Assembly (NCBI RefSeq): GCF_000379525.1
Contig: NZ_KB902363.1
Coordinates: 111,618-175,617 of the forward strand
Source of the DNA: Lamprocystis purpurea DSM 4197
Lineage (GTDB): Bacteria > Pseudomonadota > Gammaproteobacteria > Chromatiales > Chromatiaceae
Direction: 5' to 3'
DNA length: 64,000 nucleotides
Under the pieces are notes generated by a model, which was not told the origin of the DNA, did no database searches, and worked only from the letters and a program-made list of their open reading frames with translations. Positions 46,135 through 54,217 of this stretch are shown one piece after another. Every line of letters starts with the position of its first letter. Position 1 is the stretch's first letter. The translations under genes were made by a program, and so were the position numbers.

Positions 46135-46569
46135 TCAGCGGGTGCGCGACTTGGCTTCGGGTTCCGGGTGCTCGCGGCCCGCGACGAAGACACCCACTAA
46201 GCCGGCAATCGTCGTTCCGCCAACAGTGGCCGCAGCGGTGGGGTGACCAAGAAAACCGAGCCACGCAGCGGTACCGAAGGCCGCCAGGGCAACCAAGAGG
46301 CCGAACAACTGCCCCATTGTTGCCTCGAAGATTTCATATCGCTGGGCTCGCACCGTGACCTGCCGGCGGTGCTGGGCTTCCTGTTCGGTCAAGCACAGCA
46401 ACCGCTCGGCAAACCCCGGCTGAATGTCATCGTACTGCTGGAGAAGAGACGGCGGCGGGAGCGGCGCGGACCAAATCTCAGTACGCTGGGCGACCTGGAT
46501 ATTCCCGTTTGTCCGGGGCGCGCCCCCGCTGGCGCGCTCAGGTGTTTTGTGGGTGGGTGGCTTTGCCAT
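46135..46569 (-). CDS. DUF2335 membrane protein
   Basis: 144 residues. SAPLPPPSLLQQYDDIQPGF and AERLLCLTEQEAQHRRQV (together spanning residues 34-72) match DUF2335, followed by two hydrophobic segments (about 85-105 and 112-128) and a charged tail. The function of the family is unknown; it is often found in accessory regions and phage-like islands. Its start overlaps a 67-residue upstream gene by 32 bases. Confidence 0.75.
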   Translation of the reverse strand: MAKPPTHKTPERASGGAPRTNGNIQVAQRTEIWSAPLPPPSLLQQYDDIQPGFAERLLCLTEQEAQHRRQVTVRAQRYEIFEATMGQLFGLLVALAAFGTAAWLGFLGHPTAAATVGGTTIAGLVGVFVAGREHPEPEAKSRTR

Positions 46570-46741
46570 CGTTGCGTTGCATTTCCAGAACCCGCGTCAT
46601 ATCGATCCCGATTCGCTCGAAATCTCCCCGAAGCCGTTCAGAATCAGTGTCGCGCGGGATAAATCGGGACGCGCGCGGTGGCGGGGCAAGGTCCACGACG
46701 CTCCCCACGCCCTTGATAAAGTGCTTGAGTTTCTTTGTCAT
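46538..46741 (-). CDS. Small protein overlapping the DUF2335 gene
   Basis: 67 residues (MTKKLKHFIKGVGSVVDLAP), with a basic, amphipathic start and an acidic SERLRGDFERIGIDMTRVLE segment, as in the short protein commonly encoded just before DUF2335. No transmembrane segment is seen. The 32-base overlap with the next start suggests coupling. The ribosome binding site is weak. I do not assign a function. Confidence 0.55.
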   Translation of the reverse strand: MTKKLKHFIKGVGSVVDLAPPPRASRFIPRDTDSERLRGDFERIGIDMTRVLEMQRNDGKATHPQNT

Positions 46742-47123
46742 GGCATTGTTTCATAATAAAAAAGCGGCAGATTCTCGTGTCGCTTTGGTTCATGGGTGCC
46801 CCTAAGAATAGGCGCGACCAATCCACGAAGCAAGAGCCCCTCACGGCCAGCGGCCCCTGCTATCGCGTGGTTTACCTGGAAGAGAACCCATGCTGACGCT
46901 GAGACTCAGGAATCGAGCCCACGCGGCCAAGCGACCCGACGAACGGTAGTCTCCCACCGGAAACCCCATACGCCAGACCAAACGACATGGTGCGATACCG
47001 AAAGGGACAGAGAAACAAGCTGTCGTTGGGGTAGGTACCAGTAGAGGTACCACAAAGGGACACTAAAGGCGCAAAATTAGGCGAATCTACACGCATCCTT
47101 GCGAGCCTAACCTACTGTTTTTA
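46742..47123. other. Intergenic region with no recognised gene
   Basis: About 380 bases upstream of the small DUF2335-associated gene, reaching the 3' end of tRNA-Phe. Open frames here are short and unlike known proteins. It probably marks the right edge of the accessory island. Confidence 0.5.
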
Positions 47124-47199
47124 TGGTGCCCAGGGGCGGAATCGAACCACCGACACGGGGATTTTCAGTCCCCTGCTCTACCAACTGAGCTACCTGGGC
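47124..47199 (-). tRNA. tRNA-Phe (GAA)
   Basis: 76 nt including an encoded CCA. The acceptor GCCCAGG pairs with CCTGGGC, followed by discriminator A. The D-arm TAGCTCAGTTGGTAGAGC is standard. The anticodon loop CTGAAAA gives GAA (Phe). The T-arm contains GGTTCGATTCC. It lies at the right boundary of the accessory region, a typical integration target. Confidence 0.97.
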
Positions 47200-47471
47200 A
47201 ATGCAACTGGGCGGGTCTAGGGCCGCATGTTCCTTCCGACACCGGTGTCGCAGTGGAACAACCTGCGAGCACGGTATTACATCTGGAGAAGGCCGTTCAG
47301 TCAAGATCAAAACGCTGAATCGACGCTAAAAACACTGTCTTTGACGATTCGCCGGATTTCCGATCCTGCTTCCTTGTATCACCGTGCTTTATTCCGGAGC
47401 CTTGCAGTCGTCACGCGACACATGATCTCAACTGAGCACAGAAGAGGGGCTGAGGCCCCTCTTGTCTTGTT

Positions 47472-47547
47472 TGGCTCCCCGGGACGGGCTCGAACCGCCG
47501 ACCTAATGATTAACAGTCATCCGCTCTACCGACTGAGCTACCGGGGA
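47472..47547 (-). tRNA. tRNA-Asn (GUU)
   Basis: 76 nt including CCA. The acceptor TCCCCGG pairs with CCGGGGA, discriminator G. The D-arm TAGCTCAGTCGGTAGAGC is standard. The anticodon loop CTGTTAA gives GUU (Asn). The T-arm has GGTTCGAGCCC. It is 272 bases upstream of tRNA-Phe on the same strand, possibly one transcript. The 270-base spacer holds no gene. Confidence 0.97.
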
Positions 47548-47632
47548 ATATCGCGAGCCGAAAAATATATTCGATCTAGAGCCCTGAGTCAATCAGTTTC
47601 TGAAAAACTCAGAGGTCACATCACCGCGCCCG

Positions 47633-48160
47633 TTATGGACACGTGATGCTCTGGTCGGTGGTGCGGACGCGCCCCATCGAACTTATCGTGACTCCGCGTT
47701 TCTTGGTTGGGTCATTCTTGCTACAGATCCTGAGCGTGGTGTTGACCACACCATAGGCGGAACCATCGTGCTCGAAATAGACAATCTTGTTGTTCGACGT
47801 GATGGTGAGTGACGCTAAGTCGGCCTTGCCCACGCGTCGCAAGACTTGGAGGTTGGGAGGGGAGGCGTTGTCGGCGGCCGCAACCATATAGCCGCCTTCC
47901 CAAGAGTCGTCGTCAAGCCAAGCGGTATCGCTCTTGTAAGGTCCCACGCCAACCAGCCCGCGGCCCCGCTTGATCGCCTCGGCTCGCGCGAACTGCAGGT
48001 GGCCGATCAGGGTGTTGGTGGCGCTGGTCAGTTTGGTGCTAACGATGAGATCGGTGAAGGCCGGAACACCGAGGGCCAGCAGGATGGATAGCAGCGCCAC
48101 CGTGACCAACAGCTCGATCAGGGAAAACCCGGTGTTCCGGGATGTTCGATCCGCGTTCAT
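47633..48160 (-). CDS. Type IV pilus/secretion minor pseudopilin, GspH/FimT family
   Basis: 175 residues. The prepilin cleavage site is in NTGFSLIELLVTVALLSILL: cut before Phe, with Glu at position +5, followed by a hydrophobic helix. GVPAFTDLIVSTKL and FARAEAIKRG are typical of FimT/FimU/GspH. The C-terminal globular part has a cysteine pair (ICSKND and the final ITCP). It would be a minor pilin that primes pilus assembly. No other pilin genes adjoin it. Confidence 0.9.
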   Translation of the reverse strand: MNADRTSRNTGFSLIELLVTVALLSILLALGVPAFTDLIVSTKLTSATNTLIGHLQFARAEAIKRGRGLVGVGPYKSDTAWLDDDSWEGGYMVAAADNASPPNLQVLRRVGKADLASLTITSNNKIVYFEHDGSAYGVVNTTLRICSKNDPTKKRGVTISSMGRVRTTDQSITCP

Positions 48161-48287
48161 GGCGACAAATCTCCCTAAGGTCTTAACGTGATTTTAGTAT
48201 ACCTACCATCCCCGGCCTAGGCGCCGGGGCCACGATCAGCCTCGCTCGTCACTGCGTCCAAGCTGTCCGCACCACCATTCCGACTGC

Positions 48288-49472
48288 TTACCCGACCGCG
48301 GACGCGATGCGATCGACGGCCTGATCGAGGTTGCTCGGACTGGTCGCGATGGAGATGCGCACATGGCCCGCGAGCCCGAAAGCCGAGCCGGGCACGAGCG
48401 CGACCCCGACTTTCTCCAGGAGGTGTTCGGCAAACTCCAGGTCGTTGTGGACTCCGGTCAGCCGATCGATCGCCTGTTGCACCCGGGGGAAGAGATAGAA
48501 GGTCCCGTCGGTGGGCAGGCACTCGATTCCAGGGATGGCGTTCAGGCGCTCCAGCACATGGTCGTGCCGCTCTTTGAAGGCCCGAACCATCATGCCGATG
48601 CAGTCCTGGGGGCCTTCCAATGCCGCCTGGGCCGCCACCTGGGCGATGGAGGTGGGATTGGATGTGCTTTGCGACTGCACCTTGGTCATCGCCTTGATGA
48701 CCTCCGCGGGGCCGCCGGCGTAGCCGATGCGCCAGCCGGTCATGGAGTAGGCCTTGGACACGCCGTTCAGCACCAGGGTGCGCGGGGCGAGATCCGGGCA
48801 GCAGTTGACGATGTTGACGAAGGGCGCGCTATCCCAGCGGATGTGCTCATACATGTCGTCGGTGGCGATCAGGGCGCGCGGGAAGTCCCGCAGGACGGCG
48901 CCAAGGGCCTTGAGTTCGGCCGCGCTGTAGGCCATGCCGGTGGGGTTGGATGGGCTGTTGATGACAACGAGTTTGGTTTTTTCGTTCAGGGACGCTTTCA
49001 GTTGCGCCGGGCTGATCTTGAAGTGTTGCTCCGCCCCGGCGTGGACCAGGACCGGGGCCCCGCCGGCCAGCAGCACGATGTCGGGATACGAGACCCAGTA
49101 AGGCGCCGGGATCACCACCTCGTCGCCCGGATCGATGACCGCCAGCGCCAGATTGAAGAAGCTTTGCTTGCCGCCGCACGAGACCAGGATCTGGTCGACG
49201 GCGAAGTCCAGGTTGTTTTCGCGCTTGAATTTGGCGGCTACGGCAGCCTTCAGGCTGGGCATGCCGTCGACCGCGGTGTACTTGGTAAATCCCTGGTGGA
49301 TGGCCTCGATCGCCGCGGCCTTGATATGGTCCGGGGTATCGAAATCGGGTTCACCGGCGCCAAGACCGATGACGTCCTTTCCCGCGGCCTTGAGGGCCTT
49401 GGCGCGGGCATCGACAGCGAGGGTGGCGGAAGGCTTGACGGCCTGGACGCGGGCGGCGAGCTTGATGGTCAT
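48288..49472 (-). CDS. aspC: Aspartate/prephenate-type aminotransferase (PLP-dependent)
   Basis: 394 residues of the class I aminotransferase fold, Ib subgroup. Features: LGAGEPDFDTPDHIKAAA, NSPSNPTGMAYS, the PLP lysine in NGVSKAYSMTGWRIGYAGG (split as VSKAYSMTGWRIGYA) and RISIATSPSNLDQAVDRI. It probably interconverts aspartate and oxaloacetate and may act on prephenate. The start at 49472 (MTIKLAARVQAVKPS) is family-like. Confidence 0.92.
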   Translation of the reverse strand: MTIKLAARVQAVKPSATLAVDARAKALKAAGKDVIGLGAGEPDFDTPDHIKAAAIEAIHQGFTKYTAVDGMPSLKAAVAAKFKRENNLDFAVDQILVSCGGKQSFFNLALAVIDPGDEVVIPAPYWVSYPDIVLLAGGAPVLVHAGAEQHFKISPAQLKASLNEKTKLVVINSPSNPTGMAYSAAELKALGAVLRDFPRALIATDDMYEHIRWDSAPFVNIVNCCPDLAPRTLVLNGVSKAYSMTGWRIGYAGGPAEVIKAMTKVQSQSTSNPTSIAQVAAQAALEGPQDCIGMMVRAFKERHDHVLERLNAIPGIECLPTDGTFYLFPRVQQAIDRLTGVHNDLEFAEHLLEKVGVALVPGSAFGLAGHVRISIATSPSNLDQAVDRIASAVG

Positions 49473-49624
49473 CGACGGAGGTCTCTGCGTGCCTGATTCG
49501 GTTGAGTTTGAGGTTGATCCCGCATGTTACCGTATCGACGGTGCGGGAGCATCCCACTCGAACCAGTCCCGTGCGGCTTTCTCCTGTCGGATGGAGCGGG
49601 CGCACCCGCTCCATCCGCATGGCG

Positions 49625-52600
49625 TCAACGCCGCATGATGCTGAGGTCGTCCACCCCGGCTTCGATCAGTGAGGCGCTGCTGAGGTCGGCCGCCTCGATC
49701 AATAGATAGACCGTTTGTCCAGCAAAATCAGAGACATCTGCCGAGAACCCTGTCCATACGCCGGCGCGGTCGGCGGCGCTGCCGAATTGCTCGAGCAGGG
49801 TCCGATTCCCGCTGGTTCCGCGGATCGTGACGCGCAGGAAGTCGGCGCTCGACGCGTTGTTCAGGTGGGCGAAGTAATAACTCAGGTCAAGCGTGAGTTT
49901 GCCGCTGCCGGGCAGGACGATGTTCGGCGACCTAACCGACGTGACCCCGTTGTCGACATCGTAGCTGCCGGCACTACTCCCGGCGGACGCGCCGGTCACC
50001 AGGGCCTTGACGCCGCCGTGCGTGTTGTCGGGCTGCAGCGACACGCCGTTGGAACTGGTTGCCGCCGGATCGCCGATCTGCCACTGGCCGCTGGTGGCCC
50101 GATCGCTGCGGTTGGGATTGACCACCCAGCCCGACGCATTCTCAAAGTCCTCCGCAAAGACGGTCACCACCGTATCGTCATCCTGAATGGTCACCGTCGC
50201 CGCGCTGGCCTCGATGATGGCGTTGACCGCGTTGCTCAGGTTCAGCCCGAAGCTTTCCTCAGTCTCGGTGACCGCGTCATTGACGATCGGCAGGCTGATG
50301 GTCTTGCTGGTCTCGCCCGGTGCGAAGCTCAGCGTACCGCTGACCGGGGTGTAGTCCGAACCTGATGTGGCGCTGCCGTCGGCGGTGGTGTAATCCACGG
50401 TGACCGGGATCCAGGTCGCCACCGACAGCTTGACCACCAGCGTGGCGGCACCACTACTTTCAGTGACCGTGCCGTTGTCCACCGAGACCGCAGGCACCGG
50501 GGCGGGGAGGCATTCACCCATCGTTGCCAGATCGATCGGCGTGGTGACTTGATGGCGGCCCGCTCCGACATACAACCTCTCGGCGGTCGGGGCGTCCAGT
50601 CGGAAGCAAACACCGGCATCGGTAACAACCTTAAAATCGAAGCCGTCCTGACCGGTTCCCGCGACCGCGAGCGTATAGTTGATCCGTGCGGGATCGCTTA
50701 CGTAGTCCAAGACGTCTTTGGCCTCGATGCTGACGCCGGCGACACTGGTGAACGCGACCCCGGCGCTGACGCTGCCCTGGTAAGTCAGGGTGCTGCCGCC
50801 TGGCGACATGCGTGCATACCAGGTGCCTGTGGCACAGTCCTTCCACAGGAAGACACCGCGGTCAGTCGCCCGGTTATACGCGGGCGCTCCGCACGCCGAC
50901 AACTCGTTGTCCAAGATGGTCGCAACGCCGACTCCACGGTCGATGGCGGCGTTGGTTGCGTTCGCGAGGGCAACCTCGAAGGTCTCGTTCCCTTCCCGAA
51001 GGGTGTCCTCGAAGACCGGTACGGCAATCGTCTGGGACGTCGTACCCGCCGGGAACAGGAGCGTGACCGGCGCGGATGTTGCGGCGTAGTCCGACCCACT
51101 CACTGCGCTACCGTCCCGGGTGGTGTATTGCACCGTGACGTCAGCCGCACTCGCTTCCGAGAGACTCAGAACGAACTGTGCGCTTCCCGCGGCTTCGTCA
51201 ACCGTTACATCGGCGATCGAGACGCTGGTACTCGCGCAGCCTTCGGACGACAGGGTGTTGAGATTGAAGGGTAACGTGACCGGCAATGTTTTTCCTCCGA
51301 CCAACAGCCGCACGTTAGCCGGACTGGTAATCGAAAGACAGGTTGCGGTTCCCGTCGCTCCAAACTGAAAACCATCGTCGCCGTTACCGGATGAGCTGAG
51401 CGAAAAGTTGATCTTGCCGGAGGTGGAAGTGTCCAGCACATCACCGGTCTCCAGCGAATAGGGTGTCACGGAGGTGAAGGCCGAGGTTGAGACCAACCGG
51501 CCGGTCACTTTGACAGTGGCTGCCGAGCCGCCGGCGCCGGCACGAAAATACCACTGCTGCGTGGTGCAGTCCTTCCAGAGAAATGCGCCCTGATCCAGTG
51601 ATTTGGTATACGCTGGCGCACCGCATTCGTCGCCCGCTTGGGGTGCCGGCAGCGGCGGGACGGGTCCCAGGGTGACGCGTTCGATGGTGCCGCTTTCAAT
51701 GATATGGTGGACGCTGTCGGCCTGGACGCCGGGGAAATGGTCGACCTGTCCGCTCGGCCACTCGACGGTCAAATCGACGGACGTATTGTTGCCGAGTCCG
51801 AAATGCACGCGCATCTGGTCCTGTGAAAAACGATGGTAGCCGCCGTTCTGTTCACGGACTTGGTTGACACCATTCGCAGAGGCATACACTTTCGCCCCGA
51901 TTGCGCTGCGGTTCGAGGTGGTACCCTCGAGGTCGAGTTGAATCCAATGGTTGCCGGAGCTGGTGTTGCGGAAGAGCTGGTCCGGGCCGCCAACGCGCAG
52001 CGGGGTCAGCAGCGGCCCATTCGTCACGAACAAGTCCAGGTAACCATCAACGTCGTAGTCTGCCATGACGACGTTGTCGCTGGCACCGACATTCGCTGCG
52101 AGTCCGACACCTTGCACGCCGGCGCCGCCGCCGGCGGACGCAACCTCAGAAAACGTGCCGTCGCCGAGATTTTCAAACAGGCGGTTTGGCAGGTTGGTCA
52201 AACTGCCGCCGCAGGCCATGTAGAGATCCACGTCCGTGTCGTTGTCGAAATCACCGGCAACGACGCTCTTGCACCAGACCTCGCCGATGCCGAAGTCATC
52301 GCTGGGGACGAACTCGAAGCCGGTGTTGACCAGCAGGTTCGGTTGTTGTGGGTATTCAGGTCTTGTAATCGCAATTGTTTGCGGTTCAGTGAGGGCGTTT
52401 CCTTCGATTGCAAAGTACGCATCACGACTGTCTGCCGAGCCCGGGCTCACCCGCACGGTCCATTGTTGGGTCGCCGTGTCATAGCCCATGTAGACGCCTG
52501 GAGCGGAACGGTTAGGATCGATACCCCAATTCGCCGGATCAGCTGGATCGAGTACAAAGGGCACCGTGGCCGGGCTCCAGCGATCAGCGCCGGTGTAAAC

Positions 52601-53569
52601 AACAATATTCTCATTGCTGTTCTCACGCTCGAAACTGAATGCTCGAACGGTGATCGGGCCGTCGGCGCCAAAAGAAAAACCTTTGTGCTCGCTATTTGAA
52701 GAAACCGTCAGGTAGGCTTCCAAGTGGCCAGGGGTTACCAACAGCACTTCGCTTGGGCGAACACGCCCCTTGAGCTTGAATAGATCGATCTGCTGGTCGT
52801 TGTTGAAGTCGGCCAATGCGACGTCAGGCACCAGGGGGTCCTGGTCTACCAGTGAGGTCAGATCACGAAAGACGCTGCTGGATGTATCGTAGATCTTTTC
52901 CGGGTAGGTCGCGACAGCACCGCAAATCAGCTCCGGGCGACCGTCGTCAGTGATATCCATGAGCTGAGTGAACACATTATGGTTGCATTTATTGCCCATG
53001 CCAACCGCTGATGTTGTGTTCGAGAATTTGGTCGAGCCTTGACGGTAAATCTGCGAATAGTTCGCGGTCGCCGCGGCAATGTCGAGAACGCCATCGTTAT
53101 CATAATCGAACCACGAGCCCATCCGTCCAGCGGTGAAGCCGCCAAGGCCCTTCGCGACGCCGACCTCGGTCGTAAAGATCCCGCCGGAATTGACGAAGAG
53201 TTGTCCGCGTCCACCGCCGGAACTGCGCGCGGCCAATAAATCCAGGTCGCCGTCGTTATCGAAGTCGCCCCAGGTTCCGGCATGGGCATCCTGTTGATAT
53301 TCTCCAGTCAATACGCGCTGCCGATCCACGGTAAGGATGACGTCGGTGAAGGTGCCATCGCCGTTGTTACGCCACAGTGAACCACGCATCTGGTGATTAT
53401 TGGCATACAAATCCGGTCGCCCGTCGCCGTTGAGGTCACCCCAGGCCGCGCCCCAGGAGGAGCCGGTATGGAAGGGCCCGGCGATATTGGTCACATCTTC
53501 AAAGGTGATCTCTGCCAAAACAACGCTGCTGCCCAGTAAGATGCTTGCGGAGAGGAGCGATCGGACCAT
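49625..53569 (-). CDS. Large secreted FG-GAP/VCBS and Calx-beta repeat protein (CRTAC1-like)
   Basis: 1315 residues from ATG 53569, with GAGGT upstream. A signal peptide (SLLSASILLGSSVVLA) precedes an FG-GAP/VCBS propeller with repeated DLNGDGRPDLY and DFDNDGDLDLL calcium-type motifs and an ASPIC/UnbV-like end (LDLEGTTSNRSAIGAKVYAS). The second half has two Calx-beta segments (YTTRDGSAVSGSDYAA; YTTADGSATSGSDYTP) and a C-terminal lectin/MAM-like segment. Between them a roughly 125-residue module CGAPAY...FLWKDC...WYxR occurs twice. It is a probable cell-surface adhesion or matrix protein. Confidence 0.85.
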   Translation of the reverse strand: MVRSLLSASILLGSSVVLAEITFEDVTNIAGPFHTGSSWGAAWGDLNGDGRPDLYANNHQMRGSLWRNNGDGTFTDVILTVDRQRVLTGEYQQDAHAGTWGDFDNDGDLDLLAARSSGGGRGQLFVNSGGIFTTEVGVAKGLGGFTAGRMGSWFDYDNDGVLDIAAATANYSQIYRQGSTKFSNTTSAVGMGNKCNHNVFTQLMDITDDGRPELICGAVATYPEKIYDTSSSVFRDLTSLVDQDPLVPDVALADFNNDQQIDLFKLKGRVRPSEVLLVTPGHLEAYLTVSSNSEHKGFSFGADGPITVRAFSFERENSNENIVVYTGADRWSPATVPFVLDPADPANWGIDPNRSAPGVYMGYDTATQQWTVRVSPGSADSRDAYFAIEGNALTEPQTIAITRPEYPQQPNLLVNTGFEFVPSDDFGIGEVWCKSVVAGDFDNDTDVDLYMACGGSLTNLPNRLFENLGDGTFSEVASAGGGAGVQGVGLAANVGASDNVVMADYDVDGYLDLFVTNGPLLTPLRVGGPDQLFRNTSSGNHWIQLDLEGTTSNRSAIGAKVYASANGVNQVREQNGGYHRFSQDQMRVHFGLGNNTSVDLTVEWPSGQVDHFPGVQADSVHHIIESGTIERVTLGPVPPLPAPQAGDECGAPAYTKSLDQGAFLWKDCTTQQWYFRAGAGGSAATVKVTGRLVSTSAFTSVTPYSLETGDVLDTSTSGKINFSLSSSGNGDDGFQFGATGTATCLSITSPANVRLLVGGKTLPVTLPFNLNTLSSEGCASTSVSIADVTVDEAAGSAQFVLSLSEASAADVTVQYTTRDGSAVSGSDYAATSAPVTLLFPAGTTSQTIAVPVFEDTLREGNETFEVALANATNAAIDRGVGVATILDNELSACGAPAYNRATDRGVFLWKDCATGTWYARMSPGGSTLTYQGSVSAGVAFTSVAGVSIEAKDVLDYVSDPARINYTLAVAGTGQDGFDFKVVTDAGVCFRLDAPTAERLYVGAGRHQVTTPIDLATMGECLPAPVPAVSVDNGTVTESSGAATLVVKLSVATWIPVTVDYTTADGSATSGSDYTPVSGTLSFAPGETSKTISLPIVNDAVTETEESFGLNLSNAVNAIIEASAATVTIQDDDTVVTVFAEDFENASGWVVNPNRSDRATSGQWQIGDPAATSSNGVSLQPDNTHGGVKALVTGASAGSSAGSYDVDNGVTSVRSPNIVLPGSGKLTLDLSYYFAHLNNASSADFLRVTIRGTSGNRTLLEQFGSAADRAGVWTGFSADVSDFAGQTVYLLIEAADLSSASLIEAGVDDLSIMRR

Positions 53570-53578
53570 AAATAACCT

Positions 53579-53612
53579 CGACAACGGTAATGGTAATGGT
53601 AATGGTATTAGG
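53579..53612. repeat. Hexanucleotide repeat upstream of the large secreted protein gene
   Basis: About four GGTAAT-type units on the plus strand, just upstream of the ribosome binding site of the FG-GAP gene. Repeat number changes here would alter the 5' leader, not the protein. Confidence 0.6.
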
Positions 53613-54217
53613 TTTGTTGCGCGTGTCTGGCCGAAGCTCTCTTGCATTCAGGCTGCCGTGCGCTTGGAGCCGGTATCAGTCGGCGTCGTCGCCGGGTGAG
53701 GACAGGAATCACAGCAATATTCGCTGCGCTCGGAACCGAGGAACGCATGCACTTGCAGGTTCTGCGGTCCCGTTCCAGTTGCCATGATCGGCGGTGCAAC
53801 GCTTGGCTGGGCCGCATCGCAAGGAAATCGTGAGGTGCTTTACGTCTAGGAATAGCAAATTGCGTACCAGATGTGTTTCGTCTGGGTTAGCTCACGGCGG
53901 GTATGGTAAATCCCCAAATCGGCATATTGACCTGTCAACCTGTACAGTTTATGAAGCGCTTGGCGCCGCGGCCTGTGCGGTTTGCGAAGCATTTTGCGTT
54001 TTGTCTCCTGTCGGGGGCGCGTCAGGTGCCATGCGCACCGACTCAGGCTGCCAGGTCACGATTGGTGGGCCGCGCGGCCGGCCGGTCGGCCGGAATGCCG
54101 CTGTTGCGGTCACGCCCGTACGTCCTCATACCGCAGCGCGCTCCCGTCTGATCCTTCTTGTCGGGGGACATGCGCCCCAACCATCCGAGTGTCCATCGGC
54201 CTTTTGAGGAGACCCCA
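53613..54217. other. Intergenic region between divergent FG-GAP protein and uvrB genes
   Basis: About 600 bases with only weak, unconserved-looking open frames. It must contain the uvrB promoter region. No SOS-box-like CTG-N10-CAG was picked out with confidence. Confidence 0.5.

Noticed and set aside
47107..47310. Open frame with VAQLVEQGTENPRVGGSIPP
   Set aside because: It is a translation of tRNA-Phe in a sense frame, not a protein.
47227..47646. Open frame with GRARTADLMINSHPLYRLSY
   Set aside because: It is a translation across tRNA-Asn, not a protein.
53794..54207. 137-codon plus-strand frame upstream of uvrB
   Set aside because: No protein-like features, no ribosome binding site, and composition like other intergenic DNA here.
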